64,000 bases of DNA from Vicugna pacos (GCF_048564905.1 NC_133013.1:5220105-5284104); one strand, 5' to 3'; counted from the first letter of the stretch, positions 9,653 through 22,384 are shown. Translations and numbers: made by a program. Notes: generated by a model from the sequence alone, not told the origin.

Positions 9653-11433
9653 TCATTAACAAAAACTTTCCTTCATTGGACACGACCGCTCAAGTGCACC
9701 CTCCTCCCCGTGCAGCTTTCGCAGCCCTTGGAGAATCTTTGCAACAGAACGGATTTGCCTTTGCCCTCTGAACTCGACAGCCTTACGTAGGTGAAAACGT
9801 TTTTTATGTTGATTTCTTGGCTTAGGAGTTAATAGATTTGAGAGTGGCGGTCGGGAAACTTGTTAGATCCCCACGGATCTGGGAATCACTTCATGCACAT
9901 GACAAGGATCCAGGGGAGAGTCATACCTGACACTTACTGGGTGGTTTCCTGGTTTTATCTTTACAAAGGAGCATGCATGAGCTGGGAGACGAAAAATGTA
10001 AAAAGATACTATATTTGAGGTGGCAGATGTTGTGTTCAGGGAAAGGTAGATGGTGTGGCCTAAATCTTTACAAGCCTTGATTGCTTCCGGAAAATCTATA
10101 GGTCTCCTTCCTCTCCATTACCACCACCACTAGAATGGGTCTGAGAGCAGCCTGTCCCGGAGGTGACAGCTTCTCTAGGGACCCCCTGTCTTTCCTTTCT
10201 ATAGCAGCTGTGCTGCCCACCAGCCTCCACGGCCAAGTCCAACACCTGAAAAGGGTGGGAAACGTGCAGAGGCCAAGACCTACCTGGACAGCCCACAAAG
10301 TTCTGGGGGGATTTTCCCCCCTAAGTATGAGCACTTTGCCATCACTATTGCATGTGTGAGTTCCATTATGACCGACTGTTACGGGAACAAAAGTAAGCAA
10401 CTTCCCAAGACAGTGTGCACATCTATTTAAGTCTATCATATTGAAAGGATATTCAATAAAGGACCAAAATTTTGACATCGTTGTATTTAACAATGAATGA
10501 CTACTCTGAATTGGTTCAGATAAGCATGTCTTAAATTATTAGTGTGGTCCTATTGGGTCTGTAAGGAATTTAATAGCATATGCCATGCAGAAGTTTGAGT
10601 CTGATGAGGAAGGGGATGCTCTGGAACCCTGAATTTGTATAGAGAAAATGGAGATGCAGTGCTTCACCTTAAGCCGTAGTAACATCCTGGGTGGCAGGGG
10701 ATGGAAACCATTGCATTGTGGAGGCTTGCCACGTGTAGGGCTCAGCGTGGATCCTGGGTGGCAGGTGTCCCCTTCAGAAGTAGTTGCAGAGGCCCTCAGC
10801 CTGGGTGGAGGCCAGCAGTAGCGTCGCGGAAAAGCCGAACTGTCTGTTCTCACCTTGTGGAGAGGGGGAGGGGCACATCCCTCTGAAGCCAGCGTTATGT
10901 TCATGGCTGAAGGTGCCGTATTTATTCATCGTGGCAAAGCTGGATGAGACAGGAAGCCTTCTAGCAGAATTGCCTCCAAATGTGCATCTTTTTGGTGACT
11001 CTGCCCCGGCTGATTTAGAACTTGACCTTTTAAGTCATGGCTGCGATTTTCTATAATTGAAGTGGTCTCAGTAGAATGGAAATTGGTTTTTAAGGCTCTG
11101 GGCTATGAGCTGTTTAGAAATTGGGTCTCTGAAACCACTCTGGCCACATATCCATTTTTTTTTTCACCTGTAGACCTGTGAAAGCATTCACCATCAGGTT
11201 TTTGATTTAACTCACGGTAGGACTTGCGAAAATACACGTGCAAGTGTTTCCACCAAAGCCGTAGGTATTAGCCACTTGTTTCCTAAAACATTTCTAAAAC
11301 AGTCACTTTAAAGCCCCTTCATCCCCCTTTTTATCTCCCATTTTAAGACGCCAAAATTGCCTTGGCTTCTCTTTTTGTTCACTTTGGATCTTGAGGTCAT
11401 TTAGTTCGTGTCTTCGGCCCAGAGAATAAAGGC

Positions 11434-11467
11434 TGAGTCAGCTCCCGCTGGGCCAGCAGGGGGCGTG
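11434..11467 (+). promoter_or_regulatory. AP-1 site next to a CTCF-like motif
   Basis: TGAGTCA at 11434-11440 is a consensus AP-1 site. CCAGCAGGGGGCG at 11453-11465 fits the CTCF core CCASYAGRKGGCR at every position. They lie about 2.5 kb downstream of the probable first exon. Binding cannot be shown from sequence. Confidence 0.5.
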
Positions 11468-13912
11468 CTAATCGCATCTTGGCGGGGCCTCTACCTGAGC
11501 CACCTTGGGAAAGGATGGAGGACCGCCAGATTGAGGGTGTGTGCTTGTAGTGTGTGCGCCGTGCCTCGGTGTGCTCAATCGCCCAGGGATGGAAACTGAA
11601 GGAAGGGCTTACTTTGAATAGCCAGAGGTTGTGGCTTCCAGAATGTGGGCCTCCCTCCAGGGGCAGGGAGATTGCTCTCATGGCTCCAAGTCTTTGGAGA
11701 GTGATGCTTGGTCCTGGTCTGAAGATTCAGTGCCCCCTCGGACTGCAGAAGGGAGAGTGCTTGTTTGGGGAGGAGCAGCTTGGCCTCCTGGAACTCCCTA
11801 CCTGCATCTTGGTCCTGGGAAGGGCAGGACGGTGCCAGCCAGGGCAGCCAGTGGAAATGCCACCCACCCCGACAATGTTTTCTCTTGGGTTTGACAACTA
11901 TTGACTTAAACCCCGGGACTCTGTGTCCATGGCATATCTCAGGGGGTTGATTTGCCTGCCTTGCCAGGGTTATTGGCCTCAGGGATTCTCTGATGGAGAA
12001 AAGCAAATGTTTAATCACTGTACGTTTCTTGGCCCGAAGAAAATGAAAGCAGGAGAACAGAGCTTTTCACTTCAAGGTGCTGAATCTGACTTTACGTGTG
12101 GGCCATGTTATTCATCAGCAAGTTCCCAGTGAGTCTAGAGAGGCATGGAAGATCATCTTGCCAAGCTGTCAGGGGGATGTCCCAGGGCTTGGATGACCGT
12201 TGAAGCATCTGGTTGGGGTACTGAAAGCCAGAGACTCTTCTGTCCTCCCCAGGCCCCTCGTGGCACCCACATGCTGTTCAGTACAACACACCTTGAAGCA
12301 AATAGGTTCTAACAGACTGCTGTCAAATGCTGTGATTGGATGTTTCTTTATACTTCCTTCTTAGTCTGTCAACAGTGCATGTAAAATCCAACTATTGATG
12401 TCAAAGGGGCAAACGGAAATGATATTTCAGCTTCATGCCTCACTCGGAGCGTGGACGATGGGGGATGGGCCCTTCGATTGAAAAGCAGGTGACATCTGAT
12501 CCTTTTGGAAGCTGTCCATCCCTGAGGACGATCACGGGATCTCCTCCTCAGAGGGAACCCTGAGAACCACAGGCATTTATTTAAAAGGAAGCAGAACAGG
12601 CTGGCTCCTTGTTACAGGATAGCTTATTTGGAAATATTTTACCCTTGAAACTTGGAAGAAGCATTTCATTTGCCCTTGGTAGACTGCTGCTCCCCCTAAG
12701 CATCCTGTATGTCAGACCAAGAATAAGATGATTTAATACAGATGTGACAGCGCAGGGGAGGGGCTGTTTTCTCCATTCTTGGGGGATGGACTTCTTTATC
12801 ATTCATAGTAACAGACAGAATAAATAGGTTGAAGGAAAATTCTGAAAATGAGAGAGTGCCTGACACTGCCTTATTACCTGTGGAGGTGTGTTTATCTGAC
12901 TGGTTTGCACACAGTATCTCTTTGGCATGGGGAACAGTGGTAAAAACTGGGTTTCGGATGGAGTAGACCCTAAATATCCCCCTGCACCCGTCACAGCCAG
13001 CTGCCCTGGACAAGGCGTGGCTCCATCAAACCCTAGTGCTTGGTGTTGCAGAGTCCTGCTGCCCACCACCTCACGTGCTGAGAAGTCACACGTACAGTGA
13101 TGCTAACCCAAGTTCTAAATACATCTCTCTTGGTTTAAGCAGATAAGTCTAAAGTAAATGCATTTTCTGAGCTTGAAGGATTTTGAGTTTCTCCTCCCAA
13201 AGAAGTATTTCCTGTTTGAGCTCCTGTTTATTCTTACAGTTTTCCTTCTCAGCAGTAATAATTTTATGAACTATAAAAGAAAACCTCTGAAATCCATTTT
13301 TCATTCTGTTGTTTGATTAGATCACCACAGGGTTTCACATGGGGCTGGGTCTAGGGCTGGGGATGGGTGTGAACAGACCGCCCACCCATCCTGCAGTGAG
13401 ATCAAGTTTCTCAGTTACTGAGGTGAGTTTAGGAGCTCACCCCAGAGAAGGCGGCTGTGTGGAGCTGGAGCAGATATCCCAGTGCTGTCCCTGTCTGCTT
13501 GGGCCTTGTCACTACTGTGGAGACCCCAGCTCCGCTGCCCCTGGGGCTGACACACCCATGATTCACCCAGATCACCTCTGTGGTTCAATTTTAGAAACTA
13601 TTTATGACATGGGCTCTGGCACATGAAGGCTATGGAGGAGACCATACAATGGACTACATTCCTGGGACACGATGTGTCTCTTGTCCCACAGGCAATCCTA
13701 CCCCAGAGGTTGAGTTGATACCCTTTTGTCTTCGAGATCCAAAAACTATGGTTCCAATCCATTTCTCCCATAGTTCCTCTAATGATGATTTGAGGCTTGG
13801 AGAATACATGTATTATTGAAGTAGGGGGCAACACATTTGCATGTGTAACTTTTTGTGTATTGAAAAAAAATTGTTCAGCATCCAAGATATACATCGTTAA
13901 CTTTTTCTTTTT

Positions 13913-14039
13913 TGGGGGCAGGGGAGAGGAGGTAATTAGATTGATTGATTGATTGATTGATTTAATGGAGGTGGGGGATTGAACCCAGGACCTTGGGCAT
14001 GCTAAGCACTTGCTCTATCACCTCGCTATATCCTCCTCC
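13913..14039 (-). mobile_element. Camelid tRNA-derived SINE, reverse strand
   Basis: The reverse complement of the B box region (GATTGAACCCAGGACCTTGG) and head is followed on the left by a tail that has expanded into a short (GATT)n run. Target duplications TTAACTTTTTCTTTT (about 13897-13912) and TTAACTTCTTCTTTTT (14040-14055) flank it. Confidence 0.88.
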
Positions 14040-14055
14040 TTAACTTCTTCTTTTT

Positions 14056-15226
14056 AAAATACATTGGTTGTAATATTTGTTGTGCCAGTCTTTTAAACAA
14101 TGTCATGCTGTCTCTTGAAAGCCTCATCCCTGAACGGGGAAAACAAAATGGATGAATAGCCAGCCAACTTGAACAGGGTGACCAGCTGTGTGACCTTGGG
14201 TGCAGTCCAAGAGGAGATACCTTCTGTGGTCTTCCTGTAGGTTTTGGGAGAGGAGCAGGTGAGAGAGGGTGAAGTGAATTCTTAAATTCTAAAGAGATTC
14301 ATCATGCCAACCACAGGAACTGGAGGCAGGGTGTGCCCATCTCACCACCAGCCCAGTTTCTCTCCCTTGTCAATTGTTGCATTTACAGTTTTCACCTGCA
14401 ACTCAAGGCGTAGCTTAGATGGATTTGCTGTAACTTTTTTTTGTAGAGGAAGCAGGAGGCCTGGGTCAGCAGGGTGAAGGGCCTTCTCTGGCTTGGTGAT
14501 TCTTGTAGTTTATCCAGAATGGTCAGGCAGCTCTGTTAAAACACGCTAAAGGAAGTTTCTCCAAATCAGGGTAGACATCAGACCCCTGAGAATCAGGCTG
14601 TGTCTCCCACGTCTTGGGTGCTGCTGGGCATGTGACTTCCAGGCCCCCAAGGGCTCATGGGATGGGATCGTTACAGAATACATTTTCTTACTCTTGGCGT
14701 TGATGAAAAACTAGTCTCTTTCATGGACAACGGGGAAGGGGAAGTGAGGGATGAAGGAGAGGAAAGGAAAAAACATTCCAAAGGTGGGGTCCCACCAGTC
14801 GCATGTCATTGAGGGTCCTACCAGCATAGGTAGTCCAGGCGTTGACCCCAGGGGGAGGTGTGTGTTCGGCCCAGGGAGTCTACACTGCTCTCCCCACCCT
14901 AAGAGGGCCCCCTTGCAGGGCCAGCTGCTGTTCCCAGAGCGAGTCTTTGGGCCCTGAGACCCTGGGGCATACCTTTGTCATCGGCATCGGCGTTGACTGT
15001 GGTGAAGGGCACAGGCGTCTCTGTGCCTCCTCCAGGACGCTGCAGGCCCGCTTGAGAGGAAGTGGCTCTTTTGCAAGCCCTGTCGCTTAAGAGGTTGCAT
15101 GAAAGCTCCGTGGCTGCCTGTTTCACTTGGCACCATGTGTGCACGGTTATCAGTAGACAAATCGAAAAGCGGAACCGGATCTCTTGGGATCCTGTGGACA
15201 GGAATTGCGAGAATGGGTTGTACTTC
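14056..15226. other. Unique stretch, no gene recognised
   Basis: No known repeat, RNA gene or exon was recognised. Frames of up to 109 codons overlap on both strands near 14.9-15.2 kb and look like chance. Confidence 0.5.
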
Positions 15227-15243
15227 ATGTCAACATGTCTCTC

Positions 15244-15756
15244 TTTGTTTTTATTGAAGTATAATTGGTTTACAATGTTGTGTTAATTTCTGGTGTATGG
15301 CATAGTGATTCAGTTATATATATATTATTTTTCAGATTTTTTTTTCATTATAGATTACTACAAGATAATGACTATAGTTCCCTATGCTGTAGAGTAGGAC
15401 CTTGTTGTTTATCTATTTTATATATAGTAGTTAGTATCTGCTAATCCCAAACATTTAATTTATCCCTGCCCCATCCCCTTCCCCCGCTGGTAACCACAGG
15501 TTTGTTTTCTATGTCTATGAGTCTGTTTCTGTTTTGTAAATAAGTTAAGTTGTCTCATTTTTTAAGACTCCACATGTAAGTGATATCCTATGGTATTTGT
15601 CTTTCTCTTTCTGGCTTACTTCACTTAGAATGATGATCTCCGGGTCCATCCATGTTTGTGCTAATGGCATTATTTCACACTTTTTTACGGCTAAGTAGTA
15701 TTCCGTTGTATATATAAACCACACCTTCTTTATCCAATCATCTAATCATCTGTGGC
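15244..15756 (-). mobile_element. L1 3' end, reverse strand
   Basis: TATTGAAGTATAATTGGTTT to CTTTATCCAATCATCTAATC is the reverse complement of the L1 3' UTR and the last part of ORF2. Imperfect target duplications ATGTCAACATGTCTCTC (15227-15243) and ATGTCCACATCTCT (15757-15770) bound it. Orientation is opposite to the inferred gene. Confidence 0.9.
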
Positions 15757-16137
15757 ATGTCCACATCTCTTGATTATTCCATTGGTGAAGTCTTTCTTGT
15801 CTGAGGTGCTGACAGTGAACTGGCTCTTCAGGGCCATCTGGTGTGAAGTGGCTGACAGACTCTGGGTTGTCAGGCCTGCCATGTACAGCCTGCGAGCCGC
15901 CTCCCCAAGGTTGTCTGCCTGCACTGGCCAAGGTCAGCAGCATTTCTTCAGGTTTCTTCCACCAAAGTTGACTCACCCCACAGTCTGGAGGGCCCTGTGC
16001 ACAGCAACGCATTATCACATAGGGTGCTGAAGGCTTTGGGGACTCGGGGGAGGGGGTGATACGAGCAAGAAATTCCACTGCTTCTCATTTGGGGTTTGTT
16101 ATAAGAGGACAGTGTGTTGTTACATTTAAATTAGGAG

Positions 16138-16706
16138 CTATTGTGGAGGTTCCAGACCACCACAATACAGTGAGTCACATGAATTTTGGGGTTTCCCAGT
16201 GCACATGAAAGTTATGTTGACACTGTACTGTAGCCTATTAAGTGTGCAATAGCATTACGTCTAAAAATTTATATGCTTTAGTTTAAATATACTTTATTGC
16301 AGGGGGGAGGGTGTAGCTCTGTGGTAGAGCATGTGTCTAGCCAAGCACAAGGTCCTGGGTTCAATCCCCAGTACCCTCATTTTTAAATAAATAAATAAAA
16401 CCTAATTACCCCTCCCCAAAGAAATATACAATGCTGTATGTTAATTACACCTAAATGAAACTAGAAGGAAAAATTAATTTAATTAAATTTAAAAAATAAA
16501 TGATGTTATTTTTAAAAGGAAGAAAAAACTAGACATAAACAAATAAAGTAAAATTTTAAAAAAGGAAAAATGTATACTTTATTCCTACAAAGTGCTAATT
16601 TTCACCTGACAGTGCAGGGCTGTCACAAACCTTCAGTTTATAAAACACGCAGAATCTAGGAAGCACAATAATAAAGCAAAGGTCACTAAAATGAGATCTG
16701 CCTGCA
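16138..16706 (+). mobile_element. Tigger1-type DNA transposon remnant, split by a SINE
   Basis: The left part carries GGTTCCAGACCACCACAATA, GTGAGTCACATGAATTTTGG and TGTGCAATAGCATTACGTCT, as in the 5' end of Tigger1. The right part resumes at about 16573 (TACTTTATTCCTACAAAGTG). It closes with GGAAGCACAATAATAAAGCA and a degraded inverted end near ATCTGCCTGCA. The internal transposase region is missing, so it is a short non-autonomous derivative. A SINE with a long tail interrupts it. Confidence 0.8.
16299..16572 (+). mobile_element. Camelid SINE with an extended A-rich tail, inside Tigger
   Basis: The tRNA-like head (GGGAGGGTGTAGCTCTGTGG, GGTTCAATCCC) and CCTAATTA block end at about 16420. A further 140 bp or so of A-rich sequence follows before the Tigger resumes. 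The Tigger word TATACTTTATT occurs at both edges (16288-16298 and 16573-16583), so the whole 270 bp appears to have arrived in one event. Confidence 0.8.
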
Positions 16707-19700
16707 CCAGGCTGTGGAGTTACTGGAGGGCCAGGCTGCAAATGTGGCCATAGAGGACATCTGTGGGTGGCTCCTGCCGTCCGTGGGGTAAAGCCTGCTT
16801 GAGGGGAGGGCTCCCAGCCTTTGACCCTGGCCCCCACCTCAGGTACAATCCTCGGTTCTTTGTTTCACGGGTGAAATGCAGAAATGTGACTCCCTGTTCC
16901 CTGATATCCCATCCAACTCCATGATTCTGTCTGCAGTGATCCCCTCCTCTCTCCCAGTGCTGACTAATCAGGGGAAGGAGAGCCCCACTCGTTGCTATGA
17001 GACAACAGCCAGGACGAAGCAGGTGTCTCCCAGAAAGGACTGTATCCTCTCAGGCTGAGGAGGAGATGGAGCACTGTGAGAAGTATTTCTAACCAGAAGT
17101 GGGTCTCCTGGCCAGCATCCCTCCTGCTGATGCAAAGCCCTGCCGAGTGGGCTGTGCTGAGGTCCTTCTGACATTGGAGTCACCTTGTTCCGAACAGGCT
17201 CTCCATGCATGTCTGTGAAATGCATTTACTAGTCCTGTGGGAGTTAAAAGTGGAAACTGAATTATTCTTTCTAGAATCGTTTGGCCCTTGCAAGTTCAAA
17301 TGCGTTACTATGGAAAACGTGGTTCGCATAAAATTGGACAAATTTTCAAACCTTCATCCCCACTCCCACAGTTTGGTAGTGTGCCAAATAAGCAAAACTT
17401 GGATTATTTACTGATGCACCCTGATGTGACACACAGCAAAGTGTCCATTCTGTGGGGAGGTCAAGCTTCGTGTTGTCCGTTATACGTACATCAGAGGGAC
17501 TGTGTGCTGTCTCGGAGTGTCAGCTACATCTGTTTGTTAAGGCAAATTCGTGCACTCCAGCTCTTTAAAAACCCTCCTCCTCACCTCCCCTTCCCCATCT
17601 GGGGATGCAGAGGGGCCTTGAGGAATGAAGCGCTGGACATTATCCACGCGGCACAGCCCGGGGCATGGCACCTCCGGGCTAGCGCTTCCTTTGCCCCTCC
17701 CCCCACATCCTGAAGCCCGTGCTGCCCACTCTGGTCCCCTGAACAGCACTGCCCTCTGGCTCCCTGTCACGCCTCTCATGGGTCCCTCAGACCTCAGCAC
17801 TGAGCAAGACTCCTTATCACCTGCTTCACTGTTTGGCAGGAGAATAAGCTCCCCCAACTCCCCATACAGAACAGAACAATGACACGGTGATTGACGTGCA
17901 GGTCTGTCCCCACGGTACTGAGTGGGAAGAGATGCCTTCTAGATAAAGTACTGCTAGGTAGTTTTTTCTTTTAAGTAATTAGCCTCCCCCATCAATGCCC
18001 CCTTTCAGTGTTCTCTGTCCTGTGAAAGTTGCCCAAGACCAAACCACTGTCCCTGTGATGATAAAGTGGGGGTTCAAAGCTGCTAACTCAGTGTGACAGC
18101 TCTTTATGAGACTGGAGGGTCTGTGGACCTCCCCCTCCCCCTCCCATGCTCTGGGTGCACTGGGGGTGCACTCTGGAGGCCAGGGATGGGACCCTGGAGG
18201 GAGAAGAGGGTGGGTATTCCTAAGAAAAGACTTGAGATCAAGTATTAACCCTTGTGGTAAGGCAATACCCAGGGCACCAGAGAGAGGGAAAGTCGAGTGT
18301 TTGAGGATGTGGTGGGGCAGTCTGGAGTCAGACCCAGACCCCCTCCCCCCGAAGTGTGTCTCCTTCACGTCACATTCTTCCTAACAGAGGGAGAGAGGCA
18401 GAGACATTTTCTGAGCAGGGAGGTGCGCGGACCATCTACTCCCCAGTATGACGGGATGACTGGTCCACATTCACATAGCTGCGCAGCCCACAGCAGGGAG
18501 GGCCAGACTCCCAACATCCTTTCCCATCATTTCCTCACGCTGCCCAAGAGACAGGCAGTGACGTTTTGCCCCGGATTCCTGGTGGCGTTCCATGGGCCAG
18601 TGGAGAGAGGCATGAGAAAGCATCTTTGGAAGGCACCGAGGGTCTGGGGTGGGGGCCCAGGCTGAGCATGCGTGTTGTAAGGAAGACAGGGGTTCTGTGT
18701 GATCTTGGGAGGCCATCCAGGAGGTCATCATATTGGCGGAGCATGGCCAGGCGGGAGCTGTGGCTTCCTCCCTGTGGCCAGGCCGGGTAAGGGGCTCTGT
18801 GGCCAGGCACATTCTCAGGGTGGAGGTTGGGGCAGAGCCCTTCATACACTCAGTTTTCGTTTCTTCATCTAGACATGAGGCCGTACTTTGTAAATTGTTT
18901 AAGACTATACAGATGTAAGAAGTTTGCTGGGGTTTTTTTTTTTTTCAAACACTGTTATTTTAGTTCCTTTTCAGAAGCAAGAATGAAAACCTGGAGGAAA
19001 TGTGGAAAGAACATCAGTCACTTGGAGACATGTAGGCTTTTGCATGAAGCTATCTGATGGCTCTGAACAGCTCATGGAGGAAAATGGCCCAGGGATATTT
19101 GCTATGGGCCTGGGAAGCTCATGCCAGACTCATAGGCAGAAAGCAGGCAGGGGTCACCCATCACCAGGCTGTGGGACTTTTCTGTAGGACCCAGTAGGCA
19201 TGAGGCCATGGCTCCACATCCTCCCCATGGGCTTCTGTTGTACCCAAATCCCTGAGTGTTTCTGGGCACGTGGCCCAGGTCAGCCCCGTGAGTTTCTGCT
19301 GGATGGACCCCCACTCTCGGCATTGAGTGCAACAGGCGCAGGTCAGGCCTCTGCTCTCACCACCCGGTGGCCTTGCACTCACTCTGTCCAGTCACTCCCA
19401 GAGGGTCCTGTGTCCCCACATACTCTGCTTTCCAGAGAGTCCAAACGGGAGGTTGAGGGCACCCAAGTGCCCACAGAGGCGCCCCTGAGTACCCAGGCCA
19501 GCCGGGATGAGACACCGCCATCCCCGGGCCCCCTGGGGCAGAGGTGTGGGAGAAGCTGTGCTTTGGGGCAGACATGGCTGGGTCTTGTTTCCATGGTGCT
19601 GCCCCCTGCCATGCGTCCCTGCTGAGTCAGGTCATCTCGCAGCTTCCGTGTCCCCGTAGGGGACAGCAGGTCCAGGGGCATCGATCAGGACCAAGCCTAA

Positions 19701-20751
19701 CCAACTGGGCATTGATTCCTTTCCAACAGGGTTGGGAAAAGATCTGCCCCATGGCTGGGGGTCTGGGGGACCTGGGTGAGGGGTCCCACTGCTCTAAGCC
19801 TCTGTTTCCACATCTGGAACGAGGGTGAGCCCAGGCACCTCGAGGGGTTGTTGCGAGGACCACAGAGGCTGGTCGCCAGGTTGAAATCAGACAGGGGTAG
19901 CCCCGGAAACAGAAGGGACCCTCCAGGGTCTTTCTGGACTCATGCGATGCTTTAGGACAGAGAGTAGCCTGGAGTGGGAGGGGGCTGATGGGGCCCTCTG
20001 GGCACTCAGCAAAATTCACCGTGTGCTTTCCATTTTTAAGAGGATCCTTCAAACCTTTTTCCTGTGTACGTCATCAACATTCACTTTTTTAATAAACTAT
20101 TGATGAGTTTAATTAACACGGGGGAGGGGGAGTTAAGAAGGAGGAGGCCCTGTTTGACTCCACTTTGCTCTCGGTGTTTTGAGGATCAGTCATTTATTTT
20201 GGGGAAACTTTTTATAAAACGTGTGCCTTAAGGAATACTGAAGTCTAGAAAGACAAAACTAATACAGAACTTGCCAAATCCCGTCCGCAGCCCCCACTGT
20301 CTTTCCTGTGCCTGCAGGAAGGTGGGAGGGCAGGGATGTCTCCATGGAAATCCATGGAAACAGGACCTTATTATATTTTTTTACTCTTTTTCCTTTGCTT
20401 ATTCAGTTTTTAAGTGAAATCCAGTGTTTGCACAGGTTAAAAGAACTCAAACAAAATGCGAGTATGTAGTAAAATATGAGTCATTTTCTTACCCCAGCCC
20501 CTGTCCCTCTCAAGAGGCACTGCTGCTGATCGCTCCTGTGTATCTTTCTAGAAATACTCTCTGGATGCTGTGTTTGCTCACTGCCTTGAGTGGTGTCAGC
20601 TCAGTTCTGCCTTGAAAGATGATGAAATTCATGCACACCCTTCTCTCCAGCCCCCTCCCACTTCTCCTGTCTTGTTTATGTTACCCTCCCTTACACTGGA
20701 CACATGTCTCTCTCATGGGTAACCTCAGTGTCCACAGTTACATGGTCTCAG
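16707..20751. other. Unique, moderately GC-rich stretch, no gene recognised
   Basis: Apart from a short MIR-like piece near 19.8 kb, no repeat family was recognised. Many overlapping frames of 60-145 codons occur in several frames and both strands between 17.5 and 20.0 kb. None shows a domain, a codon pattern or matched splice sites that would support an exon. Confidence 0.5.
19770..19880 (+). mobile_element. MIR fragment
   Basis: CTAAGCCTCTGTTTCCACAT followed by CTGGAACGAGGGTGA and GGGGTTGTTGCGAGGA matches the 3' half of MIR (CCTCAGTTTCCTCATCTGTA and GGGTTGTTGTGAGGA). It is strongly diverged. Confidence 0.55.
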
Positions 20752-21046
20752 TGCTGCCAAATGCAAATTAACGTGTGAGGCCAAAGAAACCGAACAAAGC
20801 ATCGGAGTCTGAAGCAGAGAAAGGTTTACTGCAGGGCTAAGCAAGGAGGACCGGGTGGCTTTTGCCCAAGAAAACCCCGAACTCCCTGAAAGGTTTCACT
20901 ATTGGGTAATGGTTTTTAACATCTGAAAAACTGGAGAAATATGCATGAGATTCTATGATCTTGTACTTCAGGGAGGAGCTGCAGTAGAGGATGCAGGGAG
21001 GGGTCTGACCCTGGAGGGCCCCACGGGGTCCTGCCTGGTTGTACCA
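20752..21046 (-). mobile_element. LTR fossil, cluster family, reverse strand
   Basis: It shares a reverse-strand LTR signature with the copies at 21771, 23085 and 23920. The shared words are AGCAGAGAAAGGTTTACTGC, GCTAAGCAAGGAGGA, GGAGGAGCTGCAGTAGAGGA and GGGTCTGACCCTGGAGGGCC. No matching second LTR or recognisable internal region lies beside it, so it appears as a partial solitary element. Confidence 0.75.
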
Positions 21047-21770
21047 GGACTACACTGAGGTGGATTCCAGCATCACACAGTACTAATCCTTTATGTGTAA
21101 TTCTAGAAGAATTAATTCCCAAGGCCTTTCATTCCCTTCCTCTCCCAGTTGTTGGAGCTCACTGTAGAAACCCCGCTTCCTTCCTGGATGGCTTACAACA
21201 CCCAGCTGGAGAGTTTCTGCAAGCTTCAAAATCTCTCTGGCATGAAGAGAAAACTCTTGAGTCACATTGTTTCCTTTAAAACTTGACAGAAATAGTTCTG
21301 CCTCGTAGCGCTGAGCGTCACGGTGGAGAAATTTGAACTCAAGCCTGCTTTCTGCCTGGCTGTTCATAGGATTCTTTGAGTTCAGAGACATCACGGGGCT
21401 GTTTCTGGAGGCTGAGCGGACTGGATCACTTGCTTTTACGCTGAGCGCGGTATCCCCTAGCAACTGACAGAGACGCGGAGCTGTGTGTGTGCAGTGCTTC
21501 TTCTGTGTCTTCTCTCTGTCATCTCTTGGATAAACTTCCTGTTTTCGCATCCTTTGCCACTGCATTTGCTTGTTTCTTTGTTCAGTTGACTGTGTCTGTT
21601 CTGTTTCTTCATGGCTTCTCATGTGGTCATTACCCTACCCCATTTATTTGCTTTTTCTCCATTTCTTTCCCAGGCTCTCTCTGTTGCTTTGTAATCTCTT
21701 CTTTGATTTTTAAAAATCTTACTCAGAGACTATGGTCAGTAGGATAATGGCCCCTCAAGGATATCAATAT
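21047..21770. other. Stretch between two LTR fossils, origin unknown
   Basis: A 179-codon frame runs on the - strand at 21083-21622. Its product is polar, rich in E, Q, K and R, and has no domain I recognise. One stop-free run of this length is expected by chance in a window this size. The sequence could be host DNA or part of an old retroelement; I cannot decide. Confidence 0.35.
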
Positions 21771-22246
21771 TGTAACAGAGCAGGACCCCGTGGGACCTTC
21801 CCTGGACAGACCTCTCCCCCATATCCTCTGCTGTAGCTCCTCTCTGAAGTACCCAGATCATAGTATCACATGCAGATTTCCTGAGTTTTTCAGATGCTAA
21901 AAGCTACCACCCAATGGAAGAAATTAACTACTTGATGTTCATGAGCACATGGCCCCCAGACCTTCCGGTATCTAAGGATGGATCACCATCACCCCATCAG
22001 AGAGCTGTGCACAGCTGATCACAGACCCTGGGACTAACCCCCCCCCCCACCAACCTGGCCTTTAAAAATGCTTTGCTGAAACCCTTTGGAGAGTTTGAGG
22101 GTTGTTTTTTTTTTTTTTTTTTTTTAGCATGAGCCACTCAGTCTCCTTGCTTGGCCCTGCAATAAACCTTTCTTTGCTCCAAACTCTGACGTTTCGGTTT
22201 GTTTGGCCTCACGTGCGTCAGGCACAAGAACTTGCATTCGGTAACA
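21771..22246 (+). mobile_element. LTR fossil, cluster family, looks whole as an LTR
   Basis: It begins TGTAACAGAGCAGGACCCCG and ends TTCGGTAACA, with the TG...CA ends of a retroviral LTR. An AATAAA signal lies at 22161-22166, followed by CTTTCTTTGCTCC and GTTTGGCCTCACGTGCG. A 21-base T tract lies within it. At 476 bp it is close in length to the 472-bp copy at 23920. No internal region is attached. Confidence 0.8.
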
Positions 22247-22384
22247 ATTTCCTGATCTCCAGAACCCATGAGTATGTTACGTGACATGGAAGAGGAGAAT
22301 TGGAAGTGGAAAATAATAAAATTGAGTATGGAGGTAAGGTTGCTACCCAGAAGGATCTTTAAAAGTAGAAGAAGGAAAACCAGG

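Larger units (their letters stand above)
9501..13896. other. Unique sequence after the island, probable intron
   Basis: Few repeats are visible. It holds a CRE-like site (9645), a CTCF-like/AP-1 pair (11434-11467) and ordinary unique sequence. Frames such as the ones at 11575-12018 (-) and 11554-11904 (+) overlap in opposite directions and show no recognisable domain. No exon with both a convincing acceptor and donor was recognised. Confidence 0.5.

Noticed and set aside
21083-21622. 179-codon - strand frame as a gene
   Set aside because: One such stop-free run is expected by chance in about 64 kb of two-stranded sequence, and no domain, splice site or conservation can be shown.
20752-22246. 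A provirus bounded by two LTRs
   Set aside because: The two LTRs face opposite ways, so they cannot be the two ends of one element, and no retroviral gene was recognised between them.
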